37,592 nucleotides of DNA from Oscillospiraceae bacterium (GCA_017430985.1 JAFRLZ010000038.1:1-37592); one strand, 5' to 3'. Numbered from the stretch's first letter, positions 7,141-15,676 are shown. Numbers and translations are program-made. Notes: generated by a model not told the origin, from the sequence alone.

Positions 7141-9630
7141 TCAGCCGCCCATGACCTCGGCCTTCTGGGCGTCGGTCAGGCGGAGGATGCTGAAGAGCTT
7201 GCGCACCATGTAGTTCTGCCAGTCGTGCGAGGTGACGAAGTTGCGCAGGCCGTTGAGGCCGTCGAGGAAGTAATTGAGGTTGCCGCCCCAGCGCTGGTGC
7301 TCGCGCACCATCTCCGGCTCGAGCAGGGCCTGGTATTCGTCGATCTTCTGGAGGCAGTGCTCGTTCGAGAGCACGCCGCCGCAGAGCTCCACGCAGCGTT
7401 TGGCCAGCTTCATCTTGAACTCCGTGTTCTTCAGCAGCGCCTTGACCGTGGGCGAGATCTGCACGATGCGGTCCGGATTGATGACGTTGTCGAAGCAGTT
7501 GATCGTCACGCGGAAGCTCCAGTCCAGGTCGTAGTAGGCGATGCGCCATTTGCCGTCGTTCTCGAAGCTGCGGTAGTAGCGCATGTTGCCGTTGACGTCG
7601 GAGTTGGAGCAGTAGGCCTCCATGATGAGCCAGTCGATCAGGCAGTCCACGTCGAACATGTCGCAGAAGTGCTGGTAGTTCTCGTCCAGGGACATGTCGT
7701 TCTGCGTGCAGAAGGTCAGGACCTCCTTGTACAGACTGCTCTGGTTGCTCACGCCGGAGCGCAGGCGCTCCACGCTCTCCTTGCTCACGCCGGCGTGGTT
7801 GGCGTAGAACTGGCGGTTGAGGTCCTCCTTCAGACAGTAGATGCCGCGGTAGTCGCCGTTGATATAGAGGATGCAGTAGCGGCTGGCCTGCGTCAGCACG
7901 CTGTCGCTGGCCTCGGCGCAGAGGTCCTGGAAGAGCTCGTTGTTGATGAAGGAGCTCATGTAGGTCTGCCCCGCGCGGATGTTCAGCGCGTCGTAGTTGT
8001 GGATGCCGATGCCGAAGGGGTCGTAGGTCAGGTTGCCGTCGCCGTAGCCGCCGAAGTCGACGCCGAGGCTCTTCTTGGGCAGCTGCAGGCTCGTCCAGCC
8101 CTTCATGCTGATGCCGCAGGCCATGGTGAAGCTGCCGCCCTCCTCGTAGAAGGAGAGGCTGCCGGGCGTCTTGAAGTGCTTGCGGCCGTTGCCGTAGATG
8201 GCGTTGAAGGTGCCAGCGTTGTCGGTCACGAGACTCAGCACGGGGAGCGTGTGGTTCTCGTTGACGATGTAGCTGAGCGTCAGCACGCGGCTGGGTGCGC
8301 AGCCGTCCTCCACCGCGACGGCGCGGATCACGCTCGTCTTGCTGAGGGTGATCGGGCCGCTGTAGACGGAGCTGCCCGTGGTGGGCACGGCCGAGCCGAT
8401 GTTATAGTAGATGGTGCCGGGGGCGCTCAGCTCCACGGTCACGCTCTCCACGTCGTTGTACACGCCGTCCGGCTCGAGGGAGACGGGCTTGTCGGAGATG
8501 CGGCGGTAGCCGCCGGTGTTCTCGGCGTTGGGGCTGGACGAGAGGAAGTAGAACCAGCCGGTCTGCCCCTTCTGCCGGCCCATGCTGCCGCCCGTGGGGA
8601 TCTTGCGCAGATACGCGAAGTCCTGCACGCCGCCCGCGGTGCTGAGGAAGAGGTCCTCCTCCGCGTCGTCGAGCTTGAAGTTGGCGTGCAGATAGTTGCC
8701 GCTCGTGAGGCTCTCGTCGCCCGAGCAGCAGACGAGATAGGTCTGCCCCGGCTCGAGCATGCGCTCCGGCAGGCGGAACAGCAGCGGCTCGTCCTCGTCG
8801 TCGGAGAGGAAGTAGTCGGCCAGCTGCACGGCCGCGTCGGACACATTTTTGAGCTCCACCCAGTCGTAGTACTTGCCGCCCTGGGGGATGGTGCCGAAGT
8901 TCGCGACGACGACCTCGTTGATGCTCAGGGGGCCCTTCGGCTCCAGCGAGGCGGCGTAGGCCTCGATCCCCTCCTTCGTGTTGGGCAGGCCGGGGGTCGC
9001 GTCCTTCGTCTCGAAGAGCTCGCCGTCCTCGCCGCGGGCGAGGGAATGGTTGGCCGTCTCCGGCGCGCCGCAGATCTGGTCCACGAGCGTGCCGCCGGGA
9101 CTGAAGAGCGAGAGCGTCTCGTCCGGGGACAGGGAGAAGTCGGCGTAGAGGGCGCCGCTCTCGCTGCGGCCGCTGCCGTCGGCGAAGACGACGAGGTACT
9201 CGCCGGGCTCGAGCGTGCGCGCGGGCAGCGTCCAGCCGCCGGTCTCCGCGTCGGACAGGCGCCAGCCGGCGAGGTCGACGGGCACGGAGTCGGCGTTATA
9301 GAGCTCGATCCAGTCGGGGAAGCTGCCGTCGGGCGCCTGCAGCACGCTGTGGTTCTTGACCATCAGCTCCGACAGGCGCACTTCGGCCGGGTTCTCGGGC
9401 GTGGGCTCCGGCGTGGGCTCCGGCGTGGGCTCCGGGGCGGCGGGCGCGGGCTCCGGCTCGGCCGACGCGGCCGGCTCGTCCGTCACGTCGGGCAGGACGG
9501 GGCCGCCCAGCAGCTGCGAGCCGCGCAGGAACACCACGACGTAGAACAGCGCCAGAAACAGCGCAGCCATGATCAGGGCCGGCAGCGCCGAGCGTTTTTT
9601 CCGGGTTTTCTTTTTTATCTTTTTCGCCAT
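7141..9630 (-). CDS. Membrane-anchored protein with two lamin-tail domains and a CotH kinase-like domain
   Basis: An 829-residue surface protein. After a basic N-terminus there is one transmembrane segment (about 14-36), then a Pro/Glu/Ala/Thr linker with PEPTPEPTPEPT (about 60-80). Two lamin-tail domains follow (about 82-195 and 235-370; signatures FPDWIELYNADSVPVDLAGW and YDWVELKNVSDAAVQLADY). Next comes a chitobiase/hexosaminidase C-terminal-like beta-sandwich (about 395-455, TIYYNIGSAVPTTGSSVY). The CotH domain occupies about 465-770, with the hallmark YYDLDWSF and the YCLKEDLN segment. CotH of Bacillus is an atypical secreted protein kinase of the spore coat; here the domain is on an anchored extracellular protein, so substrate and role are inferred only. 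The ATG at 9630 is preceded by AGAGGA; an upstream in-frame ATG at 9660 lacks one. It is transcribed divergently from the phosphodiester glycosidase gene. Confidence 0.88.
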   Translation of the reverse strand: MAKKIKKKTRKKRSALPALIMAALFLALFYVVVFLRGSQLLGGPVLPDVTDEPAASAEPEPAPAAPEPTPEPTPEPTPENPAEVRLSELMVKNHSVLQAPDGSFPDWIELYNADSVPVDLAGWRLSDAETGGWTLPARTLEPGEYLVVFADGSGRSESGALYADFSLSPDETLSLFSPGGTLVDQICGAPETANHSLARGEDGELFETKDATPGLPNTKEGIEAYAASLEPKGPLSINEVVVANFGTIPQGGKYYDWVELKNVSDAAVQLADYFLSDDEDEPLLFRLPERMLEPGQTYLVCCSGDESLTSGNYLHANFKLDDAEEDLFLSTAGGVQDFAYLRKIPTGGSMGRQKGQTGWFYFLSSSPNAENTGGYRRISDKPVSLEPDGVYNDVESVTVELSAPGTIYYNIGSAVPTTGSSVYSGPITLSKTSVIRAVAVEDGCAPSRVLTLSYIVNENHTLPVLSLVTDNAGTFNAIYGNGRKHFKTPGSLSFYEEGGSFTMACGISMKGWTSLQLPKKSLGVDFGGYGDGNLTYDPFGIGIHNYDALNIRAGQTYMSSFINNELFQDLCAEASDSVLTQASRYCILYINGDYRGIYCLKEDLNRQFYANHAGVSKESVERLRSGVSNQSSLYKEVLTFCTQNDMSLDENYQHFCDMFDVDCLIDWLIMEAYCSNSDVNGNMRYYRSFENDGKWRIAYYDLDWSFRVTINCFDNVINPDRIVQISPTVKALLKNTEFKMKLAKRCVELCGGVLSNEHCLQKIDEYQALLEPEMVREHQRWGGNLNYFLDGLNGLRNFVTSHDWQNYMVRKLFSILRLTDAQKAEVMGG

Positions 9631-9665
9631 GAGCGCGATCCTCTTGAAAAAAAGTTGCACAGCAT

Positions 9666-9694
9666 ATTCTAACAGTTTCTCCGCCGCTTGGCAA
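9666..9694 (-). promoter_or_regulatory. Sigma-A promoter of the CotH-domain gene
   Basis: On the minus strand TTGCCA (9689-9694) and TAGAAT (9666-9671) with 17-base spacing. Confidence 0.7.
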
Positions 9695-9700
9695 CAGAAA

Positions 9701-9729
9701 TTGACAAGCGAACATTCTTAATTTATAAT
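9701..9729 (+). promoter_or_regulatory. Perfect consensus sigma-A promoter
   Basis: TTGACA (9701-9706), 17 bases, TATAAT (9724-9729): both boxes match consensus exactly, suggesting strong constitutive transcription of the glycosidase gene. It is back-to-back with the CotH-gene promoter, the -35 boxes being seven bases apart. Confidence 0.88.
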
Positions 9730-9783
9730 AATTCTGTTCGCGCGGACGCAGCCGCGCGCAGAAAACGGATCCGAGGGACTGAA

Positions 9784-10875
9784 ATGAGTCATTCCAAGAA
9801 ACGGAACAGAAAAAATCCGCCGCTGGGCGGCGTGATCGTGACGGACATCCTGATCGGCGCGCTGATCCTCGCGGTCTTCATGCTCTTCAAGCTGGGGCTG
9901 CCGATCCTCCGCGCCCAGGCCGTGAGCTATATGCCCGCGCCGCAGATCACGGCCGCGCCCCCGGCCGAGACGGCCTCGCAGCCGACGGAGCAGCCGGCGG
10001 AGACCGCGTCCGTTCCGGCCGAGCCCACGCCCGAGCCGACGCCGGAGCCCACGCCCGACACGCGCACCGAATGGCAGATCAAATACGCCGAGCACTTCAC
10101 GGACGAGGTCGTCGTCACCGAGCGCTCCTACACGAGCCAGGAGGTCTCCGTCAGCATCGAGACGCGGACGATCCAGGCCGAGCGCGGCGAGACGGTCGTC
10201 CACATCGCGGACATCTATGTGGCGAGCATCGACAACTTCCGGACCGCCACGGCCAACAACGAGCTCAAATACTACTCCACGCAGGACGTGATGGAGATCG
10301 ACGCGGCCTCGAACGCCATCATCGCCATCAGCGGCGACTTTTATGCCTATCAGCCGACAGGCCTGCTGATGCGCAACGGCGTGCTCTACCGCAACGACCC
10401 CACCGGCTGCGACGTGTGCGTCCTCTATGCCGACGGCGTGATGGCCACCTACCGGCGCGGCGGCGTGGACAACGAGGCGATCCTTGCCGCGCAGCCCCTG
10501 CAGATCTGGAACTTCGGCCCCGCCCTGCTCGACGAGAACGGGCAGGCCTACCGCAGCTTCCAGGTCAGCACCGCCGTGGGCTACCCCAACCCGCGCAGCG
10601 CCGTCGGCTACTATGAGCCGGGGCACTACTGCTTCGTCGTGGTCGACGGGCGGCAGGCGGGCTATTCGTCCGGCCTGCTGATCCCGGAGCTTGCGCAGCT
10701 GTTCCAGGACCTGGGCTGCACCGTGGCCTACAACCTCGACGGCGGCGGCTCGGCGGTCATGACCTTCATGCACGCCAAGTACAGCCGCCAGTCCAACGGC
10801 GCCGACCGTCCGCTCTCGGATATCCTGCTGGTCGCCGAGACGGGCCTTTACACGAAAAGGGAGGGAGACGCATGA
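9784..10875 (+). CDS. Phosphodiester glycosidase (NAGPA) family membrane-anchored protein
   Basis: 363 residues. A single transmembrane segment (about 17-40) anchors the protein with the catalytic domain outside. A linker with EPTPEPTPEPTPD (about 79-91) leads to the domain at about 120-350. That domain carries the family landmarks AIISGDFY-like (IAISGDFYAY), NPRSAVGYYEPGHYCFVVVDGRQ and YNLDGGGSAVM. In animals the homologous uncovering enzyme removes GlcNAc from phosphodiesters; in bacteria such proteins are thought to act on wall-polymer or exopolysaccharide phosphodiesters, so the substrate here is unknown. The ATG at 9784 follows CGAGGGAC; the longer in-frame start at 9688 precedes the promoter and is rejected. 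Its stop overlaps the next gene as ATGA. Confidence 0.9.
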   Translation: MSHSKKRNRKNPPLGGVIVTDILIGALILAVFMLFKLGLPILRAQAVSYMPAPQITAAPPAETASQPTEQPAETASVPAEPTPEPTPEPTPDTRTEWQIKYAEHFTDEVVVTERSYTSQEVSVSIETRTIQAERGETVVHIADIYVASIDNFRTATANNELKYYSTQDVMEIDAASNAIIAISGDFYAYQPTGLLMRNGVLYRNDPTGCDVCVLYADGVMATYRRGGVDNEAILAAQPLQIWNFGPALLDENGQAYRSFQVSTAVGYPNPRSAVGYYEPGHYCFVVVDGRQAGYSSGLLIPELAQLFQDLGCTVAYNLDGGGSAVMTFMHAKYSRQSNGADRPLSDILLVAETGLYTKREGDA

Positions 10876-11132
10876 AACGATTCTGGAGAGCCGTCCTGCC
10901 CAACCTGACGATCGCGCTGATCCTCGCCACCGGCACCGTGGTGATCCTGGCCAGCTTCCACCCCATGATGGGCTTCCTGGAGGGCCTGCCCTTCCTGGTC
11001 CTCAGCGTGGCGACGCTGCTGTGCTCGCTGGCCGTGTGCATCGTGCTCTACAGGCAGTGGCGCCGGCGCAAAACGCGCCGCCGCACGCCCCCGCCGGAGC
11101 TTGACGGGACGAGTCCGGACGGAGTAGAATAA
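10872..11132 (+). CDS. Small two-helix membrane protein
   Basis: An 86-residue protein of unknown function. Two hydrophobic segments lie at about 10-30 and 36-59, followed by a very basic stretch (RQWRRRKTRRR) and a short polar tail, which predicts both ends in the cytoplasm. Its ATG overlaps the glycosidase stop (ATGA) and has GGGAGG upstream, so it is translationally coupled and probably works with, or localises near, the glycosidase. I recognise no family. Confidence 0.75.
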   Translation: MKRFWRAVLPNLTIALILATGTVVILASFHPMMGFLEGLPFLVLSVATLLCSLAVCIVLYRQWRRRKTRRRTPPPELDGTSPDGVE

Positions 11133-11164
11133 ACCGACAGACGGCGCGGGAGGAGGCGGAGGCC

Positions 11165-11971
11165 ATGCCGCAGGTGAACAGAGGGATCACGCAGCCGCTC
11201 ATCCTGTCGTCCGGCGACCCGGCCGAGGCGCTCGCCGAGGCGAGGCGTCTGGCGGCCGCGGCCGTGTGCACGGGCGCGGGGGACAAGCCCTGCGGGCGCT
11301 GCCGCGCCTGCCGCAAGGCCGCGGGGGACATCCATCCCGACGTCATCACCATCCGCCGCCAGAGCGACGACAAGGGCCGCCTCCGGCGGGAGATCACCGT
11401 CGATCAGATCCGCTGGATGGCCGCGGACGCCTGCGTGCTGCCGAACGAGGCCGCGCGCAAGGTGTATATCATCGAAGAAGCGGACAAAATGAACCCGCAG
11501 GCGCAGAACGCCGCGCTCAAGCTCCTGGAGGAGCCGCCGGCGGACGTGCTCTTCCTGCTCTGCGTGACGAACGCCGAGCAGCTGCTGCCCACGGTGCGCT
11601 CCCGCTGCGCCGAGCGGCGCGCCGGCTCCGCCTCCGCCGTCGCGGACGAAGAGGCCGAGGCGCTGGCCGAGGGCTATGTGCGGGCGCTCTCCTCCGGGAA
11701 ACGGGAGGAGCTGCTGCGCTGGTGCGCGGCGAACGAGGGCGTCGACGGCCGCGCGGCCGCGGCCTTTGCGGCCTGCGCGCGCGACGCGCTGGCGGACAGG
11801 CTCTGCGGACGGAAGGAGACCGCGCTGACGGCGCGGCAGATGCTGGAGGCGGCGGCGCTGCTCGAGCGCTGCGAGGACTATCTGCGCGTCAACACGGGCG
11901 TCAAACACATATTCGGGCTGCTGGCCGTGGATTCCCCGGTCGGCGGCGGGAAACAGAGGAAAGAACCTTGA
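11165..11971 (+). CDS. holB: DNA polymerase III delta'-like clamp-loader subunit
   Basis: 268 residues related to the delta' subunit, which helps open and load the beta sliding clamp. The zinc module C35...C43-x2-C46-x2-C49 is present. The segment VYIIEEADKMNPQAQNAALKLLEEPP followed by TVRSRC is the classic delta'/gamma AAA+ region, with the SRC arginine-finger motif. The N-terminal Walker A is missing: the corresponding segment reads LILSSGDPAEALAEA, which is usual for delta' because it does not hydrolyse ATP. The C-terminal collar domain is short. A GGAGG site precedes the ATG. The stop overlaps the ricT TTG start (TTGA), the same holB-ricT order found in many Firmicutes. Confidence 0.9.
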   Translation: MPQVNRGITQPLILSSGDPAEALAEARRLAAAAVCTGAGDKPCGRCRACRKAAGDIHPDVITIRRQSDDKGRLRREITVDQIRWMAADACVLPNEAARKVYIIEEADKMNPQAQNAALKLLEEPPADVLFLLCVTNAEQLLPTVRSRCAERRAGSASAVADEEAEALAEGYVRALSSGKREELLRWCAANEGVDGRAAAAFAACARDALADRLCGRKETALTARQMLEAAALLERCEDYLRVNTGVKHIFGLLAVDSPVGGGKQRKEP

Positions 11972-13248
11972 TCGAAGTCATCAATATCAAATTCAAAAAC
12001 CGGGGCAAGTGCTATTTCTTCGCCCCCAACGGCCTGCAGATCAAAAGCGGCGACAAGGTCGTCGTGGAGACCGCCAAGGGCCTGGAGCTGGCCGACTGCT
12101 GCGTCGGGAACCACGAGGTGGACGACGAGGCCGTGGTGCAGCCGCTGCGCCCGGTCGTGCGCCTGGCCACGCAGGACGATCTGCGCGTGGCCGAGATCAA
12201 CAAGAAGCGGGAGAAGGAAGCCTTCGAGATCTGCCGCCAGAAGATCCAGGACCACGGGCTGGACATGAAGCTCGTGGACGTGGAGTGCAACTTCGAGGGC
12301 AGCAAGACCACCTTCTTCTTCACCTCCGACGGGCGCGTGGATTTCCGCGAGCTCGTGAAGGATCTCGCGAGCGTGTTCCGCAACCGCATCGAGCTCCGGC
12401 AGATCGGCGTGCGCGACGAGGCCAAGATGATCGGCGGCATCGCCATCTGCGGCCGGCCCTACTGCTGCGGCCAGTTCCTGGAGGACTTCCAGCCGGTGTC
12501 CACCAAGATGGCCAAGGTGCAGTCGCTCTCGCTCAACCCCACCAAGATCTCCGGCAGCTGCGGGCGGCTGATGTGCTGCCTGCGCTACGAGCAGGAGGCC
12601 TATGAGGAGCTCAACAAGAAGGTGCCCAAGCAGGGGGCCTTCGTCGAGACCATCGACGGCTACGGCACCGCCGTGCAGGTCAACCTCCTGCGGCAGACCG
12701 TGAAGGTGCGCCTGGACGACGACAAGGACGACACGCTCCATCTCTACAAGGCCAACGAGCTGGCCGCCGTGCCGGGCGGGCGTCCCCGCGACGGGGAGGA
12801 GCCGCCGCACGTGCTGCACTATGTGCCCGAGGAGGAGGAAGCGGAGGAGACCGAGGACGAGTGGGCCCTGCCGGAAGTTTTCCCGGCCGAGCTGCCCGCC
12901 GAGGAGCCGCCCGCCGAGCCGGAAAAGAAGCGCAGCCGCCGCCGTCGCGGAGGCCGCGGCAAGCCGAAGGCCGAGAGCCCGGAGAAGGCGGCCGAGCCCA
13001 AGGCCGAGGTCAAGAGCGCGAAGAGCCCCGACAAGGAGGGCGCGAAGAGCGCGTCCGGCCGGAAGAGCCGCGGCCGCGCCACGGTCAAGCCCGTGAAGGT
13101 CGAGCCGAAGCCGAAGCCGCAGCCCGCCGAGGCCAAGGCGCCGAAGAGCGCCGGGGACGCCGAGGACGGGAACAAGCCCGCGAAGAAAAAGCGCCGCTAT
13201 CCCCGCCGCGGGGGCGGCAAGCCCAAGACCGGCGGCAAAGCCGAATAA
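11968..13248 (+). CDS. ricT: PSP1-domain protein RicT (YaaT) with long charged tail
   Basis: In Bacillus RicT (YaaT) forms the RicAFT complex with RicA and RicF, binds iron-sulfur clusters, stimulates phosphorelay to Spo0A and helps RNase Y mature mRNAs. The conserved core is residues 1-265, with the family cysteines C161, C166, C167, C198, C203 and C204 (CGRPYCC and CGRLMCC). Residues 270-426 are an extra tail: first acidic, then Lys/Arg/Pro/Ala-rich with repeated KPKAE-like units. That tail makes the 426-residue protein much longer than the usual ~275. The start is TTG at 11968 inside the overlap with holB, preceded by GAGGAAAG; this gives MIEVINIKFKNRGK, the normal N-terminus. A terminator follows immediately. 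Confidence 0.92.
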   Translation: MIEVINIKFKNRGKCYFFAPNGLQIKSGDKVVVETAKGLELADCCVGNHEVDDEAVVQPLRPVVRLATQDDLRVAEINKKREKEAFEICRQKIQDHGLDMKLVDVECNFEGSKTTFFFTSDGRVDFRELVKDLASVFRNRIELRQIGVRDEAKMIGGIAICGRPYCCGQFLEDFQPVSTKMAKVQSLSLNPTKISGSCGRLMCCLRYEQEAYEELNKKVPKQGAFVETIDGYGTAVQVNLLRQTVKVRLDDDKDDTLHLYKANELAAVPGGRPRDGEEPPHVLHYVPEEEEAEETEDEWALPEVFPAELPAEEPPAEPEKKRSRRRRGGRGKPKAESPEKAAEPKAEVKSAKSPDKEGAKSASGRKSRGRATVKPVKVEPKPKPQPAEAKAPKSAGDAEDGNKPAKKKRRYPRRGGGKPKTGGKAE

Positions 13249-13255
13249 AGAACAG

Positions 13256-13284
13256 AGCAGGGGAGGCAGACTCCCCTGCTTTTC
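13256..13284 (+). terminator. Terminator of the holB-ricT operon
   Basis: AGCAGGGGAG (13256-13265) pairs with CTCCCCTGCT (13271-13280), loop GCAGA, followed by TTT. Confidence 0.85.
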
Positions 13285-13301
13285 AGAAAGAAGGAACGGA
13301 A

Positions 13302-14540
13302 ATGAGACGTGCGCTGTGCCTGCTGCTGGCGCTGCTGACGCTCGGCGCGCTCTGCGCCTGCGGCGCGGAGCCCGAGCCGGAACCGGAACCGACGCCGGAG
13401 CCGACGCCCGAGCCCACCCCGGAGCCCACGCCGGAGCCCACCCCGGAACCGACGCCGGAGCCGGAGGCCGCGCCGCTGGAGATCCGGGTCGCGTGCCGCG
13501 GGGCGCTCTGTCCGGAACTGACCGACGGCAGCCACGAGAGCTATCATACCTACTGGAAGGGCGAGACGATGAGCGTCACGGCGGACGAGCCGATCGGCGC
13601 GCTGTACATCGAATGGGAGGACGAGCCGGGACCCTGGACGCTGCAGGCCGGCGCGGAGAGCCTCGACTGCGGGACGCGGGACTTCCGGCACGAGTACGTC
13701 GCCCTGCCCCATCCCGCGAGCGAGCTGCGGCTGACGCTGCCGGCGGAGAGCGAGCCGAAGATCGCGGAGATCTACGCCTTCACGCCGGGCGCGCGCCCGG
13801 CCTGGGTGCAGGACTGGCAGCCGCCCTGCGAAAAGGCCGACCTTCTGGTGCTGCCCACGCACAGCGACGACGAGTTCGTCTTCATGGGCGGCGTGATCCC
13901 GACCTACGTCGACCGGGGCATGGCCGTGCAGGTCTGCTACATCGTGCGGCACAAGGGCTACCGCTACCACGAGATGCTCGACAGCCTCTGGGAAGCGGGC
14001 GTGCGCAACTACCCCGTCACGAGCACCGTGGGCGATCTCAGACGCCAGACCTATCAGGAAGTGGAGAACTTCTACGGCAAGAAATACCTGCCCGGCTACA
14101 TCGTCGAGCAGCTGCGCCGCTTCAAGCCGGAGGTCGTGGTCGGCCACGCCGAGGACGGCGACTCCGGGCATCTGACGCACATCTTCGGCGTGGACTGCCT
14201 GAAGAAGGCGCTGGAGATGAGCGCCGATCCCGCGCAGTACCCCGAGAGCGCGGAGCGCTGGGGCGTGTGGGACGTGCCGAAGACCTATCTGCACCTCTAC
14301 GGCGACGAGGAGAAGATGGTCACGCTCGACTATGAGACGCCGCTGGAGAGCTTCGGCGGGCGCACGGCCTTCGAGGTCGCCTGCGACGCCTTCGCGCGCT
14401 GCGTGTCGCAGGCCGCGATCGGGCATTATCAGGTCTACGGCGCGGACAGTGAGCACGACACGCACCGCTTCGGCCTCTACCGCAGCCTTGTCGGCGAGGA
14501 CGAGGCGCTCGACGACCTGTTCGAGCACATCGGGGGATAA
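13302..14540 (+). CDS. PIG-L family deacetylase lipoprotein
   Basis: 412 residues. A lipoprotein signal peptide ends in LCAC, so C20 is the probable lipidated residue. Residues 22-54 are a Glu-Pro then Pro-Glu-Pro-Thr repeat tether. An uncharacterised beta-rich domain spans about 58-165. The PIG-L/LmbE deacetylase domain follows (about 178-370), with a variant of the AHPDDE zinc motif, PTHSDDE, keeping H187, D189 and D190, and a distal GHxxDGDSGHLTH with H290/H293. Enzymes of this family remove acetyl from GlcNAc groups of lipids, antibiotics or polysaccharides; an extracellular glycan substrate is inferred from the lipoprotein signal. It has its own AAGGA-type ribosome site and sits between two terminators, so it is likely monocistronic. 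Confidence 0.87.
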   Translation: MRRALCLLLALLTLGALCACGAEPEPEPEPTPEPTPEPTPEPTPEPTPEPTPEPEAAPLEIRVACRGALCPELTDGSHESYHTYWKGETMSVTADEPIGALYIEWEDEPGPWTLQAGAESLDCGTRDFRHEYVALPHPASELRLTLPAESEPKIAEIYAFTPGARPAWVQDWQPPCEKADLLVLPTHSDDEFVFMGGVIPTYVDRGMAVQVCYIVRHKGYRYHEMLDSLWEAGVRNYPVTSTVGDLRRQTYQEVENFYGKKYLPGYIVEQLRRFKPEVVVGHAEDGDSGHLTHIFGVDCLKKALEMSADPAQYPESAERWGVWDVPKTYLHLYGDEEKMVTLDYETPLESFGGRTAFEVACDAFARCVSQAAIGHYQVYGADSEHDTHRFGLYRSLVGEDEALDDLFEHIGG

Positions 14541-14548
14541 GAACGAAC

Positions 14549-14785
14549 GGGAGTTTGGCGAGCTAAGGCCCCCTTGCCTAAAGGGGGCTGTCGCCGGAGG
14601 CGACTGGGGGATTTCCATCGTTCCTCTCAGGCCCCCTTGCCTAAAGGGGGCTGTCGCCGCAGGCGACTGGGGGATTCTGTCGGTCGCTGCACGATGGTAT
14701 GTCGGGGCGTTTTTGTATCCCCCCGACCTCGCTTCGCTCGGCCACCCCCCTTTAGGCAAGGGGGGCTTTCTCCCCTGCAAACTCC
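14549..14785 (+). repeat. Modular palindromic element, copy A (two internal units)
   Basis: Begins GGGAGTTTGGCGAGC and ends in a diverged complement (GCAAACTCC). Internal unit: hairpin GCCCCCTT-gccta-AAGGGGGC, a second hairpin GTCGCC-gga-GGCGAC, then GGGGGATT and a 17-base spacer. The unit starts at 14568 and again at 14631, exactly 63 bases apart. The right end carries CCCCCGACCTCGCTTCGCTC and the inverse of the first hairpin. The other copies are at 25730 and 35485. Reading frames across it are artefacts. Confidence 0.92.
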
Positions 14786-14802
14786 AATTTATCACCGAAA
14801 AC

Positions 14803-14834
14803 AAGAGCGTGGAAGCAGAGGCTTCCACGCTCTT
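14803..14834. terminator. Bidirectional terminator at the glycerophosphodiesterase 3' end
   Basis: A 14-bp perfect stem (14803-14816 with 14821-14834, loop AGAG). A T run follows on the plus strand, and GTTTTC follows on the minus strand. It serves the minus-strand phosphodiesterase gene and any plus-strand read-through. Confidence 0.8.
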
Positions 14835-14842
14835 TTCACGCT

Positions 14843-15676
14843 TTATTTGAATTTCAGGCGGGGCTTGTAGAACTCGAAGATCACGCCGTCGCGCCCCTTC
14901 TCGTTGCGCGGCTCGTGCGAGGTCCAGCCGAAGCGCATCGCGCCGAGCGCCATGGCCAGCCGGATCGTCGGCGGGCGGTAGCCGATGCGGTAGGCGATGA
15001 ACTGCGGCCGGCAGCAGAAGTTCATCAGCCCGTGGCTGAGCAGGAAGGCCGCGGGCACGCTCGTCTCGCCCTTGTAGTGGCGCATGGGCTGCGAGAGCTG
15101 GCCGCGCACGAGGTCCTTCGCGTGGAAGCGGAACCAGGCCACGATGAAGGGGTTGAAGCTCTCGATGCACACGTCGCCCCGGTAGTCGGCCAGGATGGCG
15201 TAGGTCTTCTCGCACAGCTCGCGGTTGCGCGGGCCGTTCTTGAGCTCCACGAGCAGCGGGCCGCGGCCGCGGATGACCCGGAGCACCTCGGTGAACAGCG
15301 GGATGGCCTGCTCGCTGCCGCAGAGGCGCATCTTTTTGAGCTCGCTGTAGTCGAAGGCGTCGACGCGGCCGTGCACGCCGCAGACCCGGTCGAGCGTATC
15401 GTCGTGGAAGACGACGACCTGCCCGTCCTTCGACAGCTGCACGTCCAGCTCGATGCCGTAGCCGGCCTTCGCGGCCAGTTCAAAGGCGGCCAGAGAATTC
15501 TCCGGTACGCTCATGTCGCGGCTGTGCAGGCCGCGATGGGCGAAATTTACGCCGTAGAAGGGGGCCTTCTGCCGCTTGGTGAGGCCGCCGGGCGCGATCA
15601 GATAGAGGGGGAGGCCCAGCGCCGCCGCGCCGACGGCGCAGAGCAGGCGGACCTGCTTGCGTTTGTTCAGAGGCAT
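14843..15676 (-). CDS. Glycerophosphodiester phosphodiesterase
   Basis: 277 residues. Hydrolyses glycerophosphodiesters to glycerol-3-phosphate and an alcohol. The TIM-barrel GDPD motifs are complete: H47-R48 (AHRGLH), E59-N60 (PENSLAAF), E76 and D78 (IELDVQLSKDG) and H91 (VFHDD). A hydrophobic N-terminal segment (about 9-28) probably anchors the enzyme to the membrane or serves as an uncleaved signal, so deacylated phospholipid headgroups or teichoic-type polymers are possible substrates. The region after about 215 (PTIRLAMALGAMRFGWTS) departs from the shortest family members. It has its own promoter and terminator. Confidence 0.92.
   Translation of the reverse strand: MPLNKRKQVRLLCAVGAAALGLPLYLIAPGGLTKRQKAPFYGVNFAHRGLHSRDMSVPENSLAAFELAAKAGYGIELDVQLSKDGQVVVFHDDTLDRVCGVHGRVDAFDYSELKKMRLCGSEQAIPLFTEVLRVIRGRGPLLVELKNGPRNRELCEKTYAILADYRGDVCIESFNPFIVAWFRFHAKDLVRGQLSQPMRHYKGETSVPAAFLLSHGLMNFCCRPQFIAYRIGYRPPTIRLAMALGAMRFGWTSHEPRNEKGRDGVIFEFYKPRLKFK

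Noticed and set aside
7225-9672. Long plus-strand reading frame opposite the CotH-domain gene
   Set aside because: A composition artefact of GC-rich antisense DNA, with His/Ala/Glu/Val-rich low-complexity translation and no ribosome site. The same applies to 29856-32297 and 33357-34742.
14332-14870. Reading frames across repeat copies A, B and C that yield similar peptides on both strands
   Set aside because: The translations follow the repeat units, not a gene; no ribosome site or codon bias supports them.
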